A DNA stretch of 64,000 bases from Hansfordia pulvinata (lineage: Eukaryota > Ascomycota > Sordariomycetes > Xylariales): contig BJKQ01000020.1 in NCBI GenBank assembly GCA_006538405.1, forward strand, positions 310,001 through 374,000. Reading direction: 5' to 3'. Below the pieces are notes generated by a model. It was not told where the DNA came from and did not search any database. It was given only the letters and a program-made list of their open reading frames with translations. Each line of letters starts with the position of its first letter. Positions within the stretch are counted from its first letter, which is position 1. Positions 45,019 to 54,911 of this stretch are shown piece after piece. Both the position numbers and the translations under genes were made by a program.

Positions 45019-46651
45019 TGTCTTCTTCTCCTCTTTCGGAGAGTATGGGGAAGAACGGAGGTTTGAGGCGTGGGAAACCGAGTTGCTCACAAGCTTGTGA
45101 GTAGTCGGAGCTACGTGTGTTTGTTGAGGTCCGGAACTCGAATCTCGAGTCTCCTTTAAGCCCCAGTTGAGTCGATGTATCGACTATGCGCAGTTGAAGA
45201 CTCGAGTTGAACAACAAAGAGGCCGCTGTGTGACACCCGCAGAGTGTACTGGCTTGAGAGAGTAGCAGAGGCTCAGACACCGCTCAGGGGCATGAGACGA
45301 GAAGTGTGTAGTCGCAGAAGATTGATCAAATGTCTGATTGAATGTATTTGTTGGAGATCGATTGAGTTCTACTGTGAGTGAATCTTGAGCTGACTTGTCA
45401 ACTCCAGACTTATCACACGAGGCAGTCGACGGGGTCTTAAGTAAAGAAACCAGAGACTGATAGGCTACCGCTACTGAGCGTCAGTTGAAGACAGCAATGC
45501 CCGCCAGGCCTCTTCCTATGCGGAGATGAATACGCAGGTTCTGGTATGCTTAACCGGCCCGGTCTCCCCCAAAATGCATCCGCAGCTCATCTTTTTTTCT
45601 TGTTGCCTGCCCTGGGACGATCTTTGTTTCCCGGCGCGTTCGTCGAGTGCGGACAAAGACGACTTATTTTTGGCCGGTTCCTCGCGGACACAGCCAACAC
45701 CAGAATGGCAGGCCTTCAAACAAAGACAATCTATAGCGCAACAGTTCTCTGCCGGATGAGCGCAGAACACGGGCAAGATGAATGCAGAACGAGCCATGTA
45801 GACTTCACGGGACGATGTCCGCAGCATCTCGAGCATGCAGCCTTTTTCCCTTTCCGTGTCCGTCGGTCGGGCAGCCCCTCCGGATATGTGGCGATGCTGC
45901 TCCGCGCAACTGCGCAACCAACCACGTCCCTGTAACGGAAGACACAAAGAAAAAAACAGCGAGCGCGTCTATTCCAAGCAGTCAACTTGCTTGAAACGTC
46001 TTATCGATTCTTCCCACCGCAAATGGCAGAAGGGCTTTCCGTATGGGCGGAGGTGTTCCCAACAGGCACAAACACTGAGGCCTACCTCGCCTGACTCAGT
46101 GCTGCTGCCGCTGGGGATTGGCCACATGGCGCGGAGGTTTGGTGGAGTTGATTTACGTCGGCGTATTGCGTCAATAACTGAACCAATCAACACTCATGTA
46201 GTCGAATTTCCTCCATCGATCTCATTCCGACAGACGCAGTCCAGCAAGGTGAAGCCAGCAGCAATGTGCAAACATGAAGGAGAAATGCCCGGCATATCCG
46301 TGAGGTGAGGCGTAGGTACCCCAGGTACCGGCCGGGTGCGTCATCGGCACGTGGGTACCACGGTTGATTTATCACCACTGGCAGGGCAGGAGCATGCAAG
46401 TGCAGGTCGCGACTGCCCCTCCATGGGCCCGAGTTGCCCCGCCATTTCATCCGCGCCGATTTTGCTGGAAAAAGTGATTATCAAGCAATCTTCGCGCCGC
46501 GCCAAAGAAACCCAACGAACGCCCTCCGCGTCTTGCATTTCTCAGCCAGGCCGCCAGCCATATTTCTGTAGATCCTGCGACTCGGCCACCTTCGGCACGC
46601 TCTGCGAACCCTTCCACTCTACATCTCCGCGTCTCCCTCTGCCCCTCCACC
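45019..46651. other. Divergent intergenic region
   Basis: Upstream regions of the PY-motif gene (minus) and Sqt1 (plus). No gene recognised. TAGGTACC occurs near 46313. Confidence 0.5.
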
Positions 46652-48179
46652 ATGTCGGCCCCCCACCACGACGAAGACGAAGTCGACGAGCTTCCCGACA
46701 CGCTCGACGCCGACGATGCGCTCGAGGAGATCGTGGACGATGGCGGTATGGATGTTGACGACGAAGACGACGACAACGACGACGGCGACCGCGAGGAGAT
46801 CATCCTGCAGAACGACAGCATAGCCTACATGGACGCCCACAAGAGCAGCATCTTTGCCATTGCCCAGCACCCCACTCTGCCCTCTTTGATCGCCACGGGC
46901 GGCGGCGAGGGCGACGAGGACGATGCGCCTGGAAAGGGCTACGTCTTCGACACAAGCGCCGTCGAGGGCCGCCCGGTCCTGCCCCCCAGCTACAACTCAG
47001 ACCCCAACGCACAGCGGCCCACGAGCACCGAGCTGACCCCCTCTTCGCCATTGACGGCCACTCCGACTCCATCAACGCCTTGGCCTTCACGCTGCCCCGC
47101 GGCGAGGTCCTTGTGTCTGGTGGCCTCGACGGAAAGCTGCGCGCATACAGCCTGGCCGTCGACGCTCGCAACAAGCCTTCGTTCACGTTCCTCGCCGAAG
47201 CCCAGGAAGTGCCCGAGATCAACTGGGTCGCCCCGTGCCCCTCGGCCACATACCCCAACACCATCGCCCTCGGCGGCTCGGACGGCTCCGTCTGGGTCTA
47301 CACCATCGACCCCGCCGACGCCGACAACTCGCTGCAGATTGTCCAGACCTACTTCATGCACACAGGCCCCTGCACTGCCGGCGCCTGGTCCCCGACGGCT
47401 TGCTTCTGGCCACTGTCGCCGAGGACAGCTCCCTGCACGTCTGGGATGTCTGGGGGGAGGCCATGGCCAAGGGCCTGACCAACGACAACGGCCAGACTGT
47501 CGTGTCTCTGACCGGCGCCGACCAGCGCTTCGAGGTCGAGGGCGGCCTGTACTCGGTGGCCATCGACCCCAAGTCGAGCGTCGTCGCTGTGGGCGGCGCG
47601 AGCGGTGCCATCAAGATCATCGGCCTCCCGCGACTTGGCGCTGCCGAGCCCCGCGCTCCTCAGAACAGCCGCCAGAGCAAGCCCAAGGGCAAGGGCTTCC
47701 AGGGCGCCGGCGCCGGGTCTCAAGGCGGCGTCATCCTGGCCGACATCCAAGTGCAGCACGACAGCGTCGAGGCGCTCGGCTTTTCACCCAGCCAGCCCCT
47801 GCTTGCCGCCGGCAGCGTGGACGGCAGCATAGCCGTCCTGAACACAGACCGCGGCTTCGCTGCCCGCAAGATCAACGCCGACGCCCACGAGGGGTACAGC
47901 GTCGTCCAGGTCAAGTTTGTCGCGGCGGGCGGCGGCGCGGATGGCTGGATCTTTACGACGTGCGGCATGGACGGCGTCCTGCGGAGGTGGGACGCCCGCA
48001 GCCAGCTCGGCGGCGGCGGAGGCGGCGGGAAGGCCGACGCGGCCAAGCTGGTGAAGGAGTGGAAGGGCCACCGTGGCGAGGGAGAAGGCGGCGGCATCCT
48101 GGGTTTTGTCCAAGGCGCTACTGGGGAGCGCGTCATCACCGCCGGCGACGACGGCGTTGCGCTTGTTTTCGAGGCATAG
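46652..48179 (+). CDS. SQT1: Sqt1/AAMP-type WD40 ribosome-assembly protein
   Basis: A single exon, 509 residues after two restored bases. A strongly acidic N-terminus (residues about 5-50: DEVDELPDTLDADDALEEIV) precedes WD40 blades: YMDAHKSSIFAIAQHP, LFAIDGHSDSINALAF, VLVSGGLDGKLRAYSL, GGSDGSVWVYTID, GAWSPDGLLLATVAEDSS with LHVWDVWG, LAAGSVDGSIAVLNTD, and a final RVITAGDDGVALVFEA. In yeast, Sqt1 is the dedicated chaperone of ribosomal protein uL16 (Rpl10) in 60S assembly; the human relative is AAMP. The acidic start and blade pattern match that group. The given sequence breaks twice: at CCCCC 47037-47041 and CCCC 47390-47393, each needing one more C. Because the gene is expected to be essential, these breaks are strong evidence for sequence errors rather than decay. 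Confidence 0.9.
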
Positions 48180-48258
48180 TGGTACTGAGCCAAATACCAA
48201 AATTCCATTGCAGAAAGCCTAACTGGCCTTGCATGGCGGTTGAATACGGCGACGATGC

Positions 48259-48746
48259 TTACGCAGTTATATAGAAGAAGAAACGGCCCATGATGGCGCG
48301 TGTATGTGCGAGGGGTGTACCGCCCGTGGTCCACGACGCGACAACAATGCTGCCATCGAGGAGGCTGCCACAACGGGAAATCAAAGTAAATTCGACATTA
48401 TCGCCGGAGAAGACCTCGATTGTGAATCGCTGCTGCATGGTCCGCGATCGGCAGACGTTGAGTCCACGAATGGCTCTCTCAAGATTCGGCGAATCGACGA
48501 TGTTGACCGTGTACACCCAATCTATCCAGGTGAGCTTGCTTGTCTGAAGTCATTGGCCTCGCCATACACGGAAGGATGTGTCGACGATAGCTCTCGAAGC
48601 AGCCTGAAAACGACATTGGTCTCCGGTGGTCGGCGAAGGTTTCCCGGGCGCCTACAAAAGTCTGCCCTTGTGGCCCAGTGGGCCGCCCTTGACCGCGGAG
48701 AAGAGCGAGGGCAGCAGTCGGCGCCGGGCCACGATAGTTCGGACAC
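48259..48746 (-). CDS. Possible small hypothetical gene, convergent with Sqt1
   Basis: A tentative call. The minus-strand frame ending at 48259 reads like a protein (YTVNIVDSPNLERAIRGLN, FTIEVFSGDNVEFTLISR, GSIVVASWTTGG). If one G is added to the GG near 48530, it joins a second frame upstream (ETNVVFRLLRELSSTHPSVY) to give about 160 codons from 48746. Alternatively a CTTCAG acceptor near 48553 starts the last exon. No domain is recognised and no promoter element is clear. Its stop lies 80 bp from the Sqt1 stop, tail to tail. Confidence 0.3.
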
Positions 48747-49268
48747 TAGGCCGGCAGTGCGGCCCCCAGGCAGCCAATTGCCGGGCCGTTACCGGCGGGT
48801 GGTCGTCTGGACCTCGGGATGAGATCATAGGCGGCTCCCGTGATCTTTCGGAGGGCGCGGATGGATCAGATCCACCGCGAGGTGTGTGGACGTGGCAGCG
48901 AAAGCCGAGTCCGGCCGCGGCACGTGAAGGAGCCCAGACTGCAGCATCAGCCCCTTTTTCGCCGCCTATCGCCGAAATAGCACTCACTCACGAGGTGTTC
49001 TACCGAGTAGCAGGGCCGCGCCCAGGCACACGTCCAAGCTTACTTCACGCGCAGGTGTATATATCCAAGCCACCCGGCGATCGACGCCGACCCGTCGCAG
49101 ACACCACATGAACGTCGAATCAATCTTCCCGCACTGAGTTTCACCCACTCACAAAACCAATAACGAGCCACCGAGCCAACCACCACCGCTTAAAACCCGA
49201 CAAGACCGCCATCCATCCCCCATCGACACCCGCTCGCATCGGCATCCACAACACACGAGGCCGGAGCC
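48747..49268. other. Intergenic upstream of the tautomerase gene
   Basis: No coding region seen. Contains the TATA run at 49058-49064 and an A/C-rich leader. Confidence 0.5.
49058..49064 (+). promoter_or_regulatory. TATA box of the tautomerase gene
   Basis: TATATAT about 205 nt upstream of the ATG at 49269, followed by a pyrimidine-poor A/C-rich leader. Positional assignment. Confidence 0.45.
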
Positions 49269-49871
49269 ATGCCCACATACCAGGTCCGCCACGCCCACCC
49301 GCTGACGGCGTCGCAGCGCCAGCGCCTGGCCGCGGCCATCACGGACCTGCACGGCGCGGCGTTCGGCGTGCCCGCCTTCTTCGTCCACGTCAGCTTCCAC
49401 CACGACCCGCCCCCGTCCCCTCCCCCGCGCCCGGCGGCTGAGGAGAACGACGACGACGACGACGGGGGCGCGACCTACTTCATAGCGGGCGAGGCCCGCC
49501 CGCGGGGGCGGGGCGCCAACACGATCGCGGCGTCGGTGCGCAGCGGGGCGTCGAGGTCCCGGGAGGACTTTGACGCGCTGGCAGGGCGCATCGAGGAGGC
49601 GTGGGACGGCATCGTCGGCGTGGACAGGGAGGGCTGCTGCGAGGGCGGCGGCGGCGGCAGCAGCAGCGTGGAGGAGATGGACGCCCGCCGCCTGGTCAAG
49701 ATCAGCTTCTCGCCCATGCTGGCGGTGCGCGAGGGGTCGATGGCGGCGCCGGTCGCGGGCGAGGAGGCCGCCTGGATGCGCGACAACCTGCCCTTCGTGC
49801 GCCGCATGGCCGCGCTGGGCTTGCCCGAGTTCCGCGGGCTGGCGGAGGAGGGCGAGAGAAGGGGGCTATGA
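49269..49871 (+). CDS. Tautomerase superfamily protein (cis-CaaD-like)
   Basis: A single intact exon of 200 residues. It begins MPTYQVRHAHPLTASQRQRL, so Met removal would expose the catalytic N-terminal proline that defines the tautomerase superfamily. The first half-repeat continues ITDLHGAAFGVPAFFVHVSF, and a second part shows NTIAASVRSGASRSREDFDALAGRIEEAW, with Arg residues in the position used for substrate carboxylate binding. The end, WMRDNLPFVRRMAALGLPEF, matches fungal members of the cis-3-chloroacrylic acid dehalogenase-like group. The natural substrate is unknown and dehalogenation should not be assumed. Low-complexity insertions interrupt the fold: Pro/Asp5 after FHHDPP, and Gly5-Ser3 before VEEMDARRL. 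Confidence 0.83.
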   Translation: MPTYQVRHAHPLTASQRQRLAAAITDLHGAAFGVPAFFVHVSFHHDPPPSPPPRPAAEENDDDDDGGATYFIAGEARPRGRGANTIAASVRSGASRSREDFDALAGRIEEAWDGIVGVDREGCCEGGGGGSSSVEEMDARRLVKISFSPMLAVREGSMAAPVAGEEAAWMRDNLPFVRRMAALGLPEFRGLAEEGERRGL

Positions 49872-50314
49872 TTTACCAACCCCTCCCTTCCTTTTTGCGA
49901 TCCTTCTCGGGGAGTCGGAGGAGCTCAACTGCCGATGATGAGGCTGGACAATTCCATGCAGGGCCCAGAAGGCCGGATAGGAACGGGTGGGCCGGCGGCT
50001 CGGGTTGGTCGCCGGTGGCGAAGAATGAAGAGCCTCTGGGTACGACAGCCTGCTTGGTGGTGTATCGCCTCACCTCTCACATCCTTGTACGTTAAGTCCA
50101 GCCTCTTGATCGGGCTCCACACATTGCTATTGAGTCTATGTTCTATATCTATACGTTGATTCAAGCCCTTCCCCCCCACTCCCCCGGCGCTGGTCTTGCC
50201 CACTAGCAAGTCGAGCAGCGACGACGATACAGACCCTGGTCCCTTCCGGCGATGCGCCCGAGACCGAACCTCTGCCCGCCGGGCGGAAGCCCCGCTGCTC
50301 TGTTCTACTCCAAC
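49872..50314. other. Intergenic, 3' flanks
   Basis: Sequence between the tautomerase and the convergent secreted-protein gene. No coding region seen. Confidence 0.5.
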
Positions 50315-50846
50315 TTATCCGCGGCCAGTGCGGCCAGTGAAAACTTTGCGGTTGTTCTGGTTGGTGTTGACAAGGATGCCGACGAGGTATTCAAAAATTT
50401 CGCGATCGTCTCCCTTGCTTTCCAAGTCCTCCTCGATTTCTTCCATGAGCGGCTGGTCTTCGTCGTCAACATCAAGATCATCCAGATCCTCGATGAACCG
50501 GATGGCGCCTGTTTGGGTTTCACCATTCTGGCGATACTCAATCGTCCTCTTGATCAGGTCCCTGGCGTTCTGGGTGAGCATATCGTACCCCTTGAGAGAA
50601 TCTCTGTGGGGGGGCCCCAGTGCCCTGTCCAAGAAGCTGTGTCACTGCGTCAGTCTCTGCTTCAAAACGGGAGTTCAGGGTTGGCACTCACCTCGGGTAG
50701 GCTCGAGCTACCAAGCCTGGAGAGGGGCCGTGGTCCGCTGCAGAGGGTGCTCTGGCTCCGACGCGAGCCGGCGTCATGTCGCCGTTCTCGGCGGGCAGTG
50801 CCATGGCACAGGCAGCGAGGGCGAGGAAAAGCGCAAAGGTCTTCAT
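50315..50846 (-). CDS. Small acidic secreted protein
   Basis: Two exons, 50846-50692 and 50636-50315. The 54-55 nt intron 50691-50637 has a GTGAGT donor and ACACAG acceptor. The product is 158 residues. Residues 1-17 (MKTFALFLALAACAMAL) form a signal peptide. The mature part has a basic linker, then a strongly acidic stretch (FIEDLDDLDVDDEDQPLMEE) and a helix-like REIFEYLVGILVNTNQNN. The mature protein has no cysteine, so it is not a disulfide-rich effector type. I do not recognise a family. The conserved-looking splice pair and signal peptide make the gene call reasonable. Confidence 0.7.
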
Positions 50847-52620
50847 GGTGGAGGGTGATCGTGTTTAGGACTGGAGCGGTGATCTAGTGCAAGGCAGTGA
50901 AGGTGGAAGTAAGTGGAAGTTGCTGTGATGTGATGAGCGGTTCGGGGTGATTTTCGAGGGCTACGCTTCCAGTATTTGTACCCAGTGGCCGAGTCCGTTC
51001 CAACATGTTCTCCTTCAACACATCCGCAGCTGGCAAGGCTGCGACGGCCCTTGATGCTCATCCAGCGACACACTTGCCTTTCGGGTTTCGTCACGAGGCG
51101 GACCTCGTGTCCTTGGCAACTGCTCTATTTTTGAGGCTTGTTGGCCACCGGGGACACTACGCGGCCGTGAGCATGGCCGAGAGTATTGATCCCATGCGAA
51201 GAACGGTGAGCCACGACCAACTCGCCGGTGAGCAATGACCAACTCGTCGCCCGCCGGCGTCCACTCGCACGAGGACGCCGTCTCCCCGATTCTCCATGGT
51301 GGCAAGTGGCCGCCTCGCCGAAGCTATGAGGAGGGAGGCGACCCCCGGCGAACTCCCGTGTGTGGAGCCCGACTGGACGGGGGCCATCCCGGCAACGCTC
51401 CCTCCCCCGTTTCTCCGACCCTTCCCGATGCAGTTGGAGGTGTCCGGCCTGGACGTGCAAGTCTGCGGTGCTATCGTGCTGAAGCTCTTTCTTGTCTTGC
51501 AACATCACTGCCGCTCTCGACCGGCAAGACTGCCGCCGTCAAGTGCAATGCAGCGGCCGGGCTTCACCCTATGAAAAAACGAAGATACGGGTAGAAAGCA
51601 CTGGGATCCGGAAGGCCGTGCGGATCCTTCGGTCCGTCGTCCTCCCTCGGCGCGTGCCGCCGGGACGCGTCGCCGTAGCGAGTCCCATTGTTCGAGTTGC
51701 AGGCTTGTCGCAGGGGCTGCGGCCCTTCCATCAAGAGTGCAGCGCTTGGTGTACATGATGGACTGTATGGCTGGCGAGCCTCGTCTGGTCAAGCCGCTTG
51801 GGTCACGTCTACCAGTGCCCTGGGTCATACAATCGAACCAGGCGCTTTAGGCGGAGTGGCGGGTTTATGGTGGCTTTTATGCCCACTTCGTCCCGGATCT
51901 TGCTTCCGTGAGCAGGTGGGTGGCATCCCGTAGGCCCTCGACATCTCCAAGTCCCGTTTTAGCCATTTCCACGTCTAAATGGCTGGCGCATTTTCACAGA
52001 TTCAGGTAGAATTCTCGTCCGAAAGCAGTACGGGTCACCCAGCTCACCGGAGACAGAGACAGACAGATAGACAGCAGCGTGGCGCAGACGACGATGCCAG
52101 GACAGAATCTCCCCCTTGACGCCAGCGCGTCAGCTTACTCTGATGTCACCACCTTGTTACGCAGCCAGTTCACTAGCAGCCATCATCCGGCCTTGCGGCT
52201 CCGGACGGGCCGGCGTAGCAGCTCTATCTACCGCCACGTCCCTCCTCGGGTCCTTTTCCTCGACTCTGCCCCCCCAACTTCAACAACCGGCGCCGCAACC
52301 ACGGGATACGAGGCTGCTCCTCGACAACCGGGACCGCCGAGTGTGTCAGTGTCAGTCGGCAGTCCTCACACCTCCAAATCCGGGTCATGACACATAGGAG
52401 GGCAGACAGAGGAAGGCATACAGGCAAAAGCAAGACACAGAACGAACGGCGCAGCCACGGCGTCACGCACGACCAGACCGAACACCGCCATCCTCCGTCC
52501 CAGGGCTGACCACCTAGGTTGAGTACCAAGTCGTAGGTAGGCATTCTGGCAGGCTGAACGGCGGGCAGACCAGCGCGCCTACGACCCAGGTCCCCCAAAG
52601 GCAGGGCGCACGCATATACG

Positions 52621-52642
52621 CACACACACACACACACACACA
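52621..52642. repeat. (CA)11 microsatellite
   Basis: Eleven perfect CA units in non-coding sequence. Confidence 0.9.
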
Positions 52643-53000
52643 GACGCAGACGAGCAGGTACTCCATGCCCTCCTTTCCTGAGGCTTCTTTCCTCAGGTGT
52701 GTGCAACGGAAAAGAACATCCACCCCGACCAGGCTCGCCTCCTTCTCCGTCCTTCTCCACGTAGGTGATCTGCATGCATGCATGGGTACGTGCGTACTCT
52801 TACGAGCGAGCCCTGCTTCGCCCCGGGACGCGAGGCTCGCACGGGCTCGTTTCCTCCGCAGAGCTCTGAGAAGCTTGCAAACGAGCAGCGTTTGCGAGGA
52901 TTCACCGGTGACGACGTGTTGACCTGTGTGCGTTCGGTTCGCGAGATGCTTTTATTGGGGGGATGCAGATCAGATATTGACCCTGGTCTGCCTTTCTTCC

Positions 53001-53020
53001 TTTTTTTTTTTTTTTTTTTT
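53001..53020. repeat. T20 homopolymer
   Basis: Twenty consecutive T within a T/C-rich stretch. Confidence 0.85.
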
Positions 53021-53118
53021 GCTTTCCCTTCCCCTTTTCCCTCCTCACCCATTTGGCATTTTATTGTTGGAGGGGCCCTCGGGAACCCCCAGAGAAAAGG
53101 GACTTTGCATCTTGCATG

Positions 53119-53134
53119 GCGCGCGCGCGCGCGC
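53119..53134. repeat. (GC)8 repeat
   Basis: Eight perfect GC units, a potential Z-DNA-forming tract, in non-coding sequence. Confidence 0.85.
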
Positions 53135-54582
53135 AGAGAGCCGAGTGGAGATGGTGGCAGATAGCTACTGCATGAAGAATTCCGGGGCCGGGGCTTTGGA
53201 GAGGGGGCACCACAGACAGCCTGACAGAGAGCCTGGCGAGGCGAAGGTGAAGGGCACACGGGTTCCCCGTGCAGAATGGCAGAGGGTTCCCAGTTTCCAC
53301 TTTCGAGCTGCGGCGAGGCTTCGGGGCAGCTCGAGCAGCTTCTCGTTTTCATCAGCCAGACTTGGAAGTGGAAAATGAGAGTCGCTATGTCAAGTAGGTA
53401 CCCAAGGCCGGTGAGGTAGGTGTGCTGGGTAGGTAGGCGCTCAAAGTGCAAAGCTGGGTCGGTGCAGCCACTCACTCCCTTCTCCCCAGCCCCGTTAGGC
53501 ACCCTGCCTGCCGCCAGGTCTCACTGCGCGGCGAAGAGGGGGCGGGGCGGCAAGGCTCGCGCAGGACACACTCGTACGGGCCGGCGGGACGGCGTCGGCG
53601 AGAGGGAGGGGGCGTTGCTTCTACGTGCCACCTGACCCGGAGCAGCAGGACTCCTGGAGGAGAAAGAGATGCGATGAACGATTAGGCCCCGCCACCGAAC
53701 CCCCGGCGTGGCGGGCACAGAGCTGAACAGATGAAGGAGGGGAATCGGTAGCTCCAAGTCGGGGCTTCAGCGGAGCCCCCCCCCCCCCTTCTCCCCCCAA
53801 TGGAACACATTGGCCGTCCCGCTATGCATCTGTGTGCAACCCTTTGGGGCGCCGGGTGCTGCCGCGCTTGCATGGTTGAGCACACCACCATGCAGGCCCA
53901 CGATGGAAGCGTACAACACGGGCGAGGTAAGGGTCAGACAGTCTCGGGTAGAGCAAAGAAAGAGAGCGGGGGTCACGAAGGGGAGGGGAGGGGTCAAAGG
54001 CGGGGTTCCCATATATACAGTATGTGTTTTTCTATCAAGGTTGTTCTGGTGTCTATGATGCAGCACAAAAAGGAAAGAACGTCCACCGTCCGTGAGCCGT
54101 CGGTCTGGCGACCTCTAGTCTCTCTCTATGCCAAGTCTAAATGTCGAGTCCGCGCGAAGAAGAAGAAGATCAAGCAAGGAAATCGAGACAACACCCAAAA
54201 AAAGGACAAAAAAGTCAGAACCAACTCCAACAATCCCTTATGTACAATGCAATGCACCCCCTTCGGAACCACCGGACGAAGCGCCAGCTCACTCGCCAGC
54301 CAGCCAGCCAGCCCGACCTCGTCCAAGCCATTTCGGCCCCCATCGAGAGCGCAAACGGACCTCACGTCGAGTCGAGTCAGGTGGCGGGCCGTCGAGCCTC
54401 GCCGTCGACGACAGGGCACGCACAGCGAGGCTGAGCAGCCGAAGCAGCAGGATGAAGCATGGGCAAAGATGACGGTGCGCCGGCGCCCATGAGCCGAGAG
54501 AGACAAAGCCTGGCGCGGTGAGGTATCCCAGGCCAGACGCCATCCGGGCATCTCTTCTCGATGACGATCAAGGGAGACTGCT

Positions 54583-54911
54583 CTATTTGCCGGCCCAGAC
54601 GGTGCAGTCGTCACAGCGGTAGTGGCCGCAGTGGTGGCAGGTGTCGTCAAAGTTGTACGAGAAGGCCTCCGAGGAGCCATCGATGCAGTTGTGCTGGGGG
54701 CCGCGTTAGCACGGGGGTCATTCATCTCGACGAACGCGGGGTGTTGCTCTCGACTCACGCAGGACCACGACCAGTTCGCGCTTGACTTCATGCCTCTCGA
54801 ACCTTTGAGAGCAGAGCGTCTCATGGCGTTCGTACGCTGGGAGTAGGATTTGTACGCCTCGGCGCCGTTGCTGGCGTGGTTGAGAGCGTTCATGTTGGTG
54901 AGGTGGGCCAT
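54583..54911 (-). CDS. Small zinc-finger-like protein
   Basis: Two exons, 54911-54759 and 54693-54583. Intron 54758-54694 has a GTGAGT donor, a GCTAACG branch-like site and a CCCCAG acceptor. The product is 87 residues. The N-terminus (MAHLTNMNALNHASNGAEAY) is polar, followed by a basic stretch. The C-terminal half is WSWSCHNCIDG, then DDTCHHCGHYRCDDCTVW. The spacing C-x2-C, C-x2-C, then C-x2-C with a conserved Trp before the first Cys suggests a zinc ribbon or RanBP2-like finger, a pattern found in small fungal proteins of unknown function. The intron splits the first CxxC exactly between its two-residue flank, so the finger exists only in the spliced product. The start ATG is the one followed by the most protein-like sequence; the frame is open further upstream. 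Confidence 0.72.

Larger units (their letters stand above)
50847..54582. other. Intergenic, repeat-bearing (3.7 kb)
   Basis: No gene recognised. It holds several simple tracts: (CA)11 at 52621-52642, T20 at 53001-53020, (GC)8 at 53119-53134 and a C-run near 53780. Frames here are short or low in coding character. A possible unannotated gene with small exons cannot be excluded. Confidence 0.45.
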
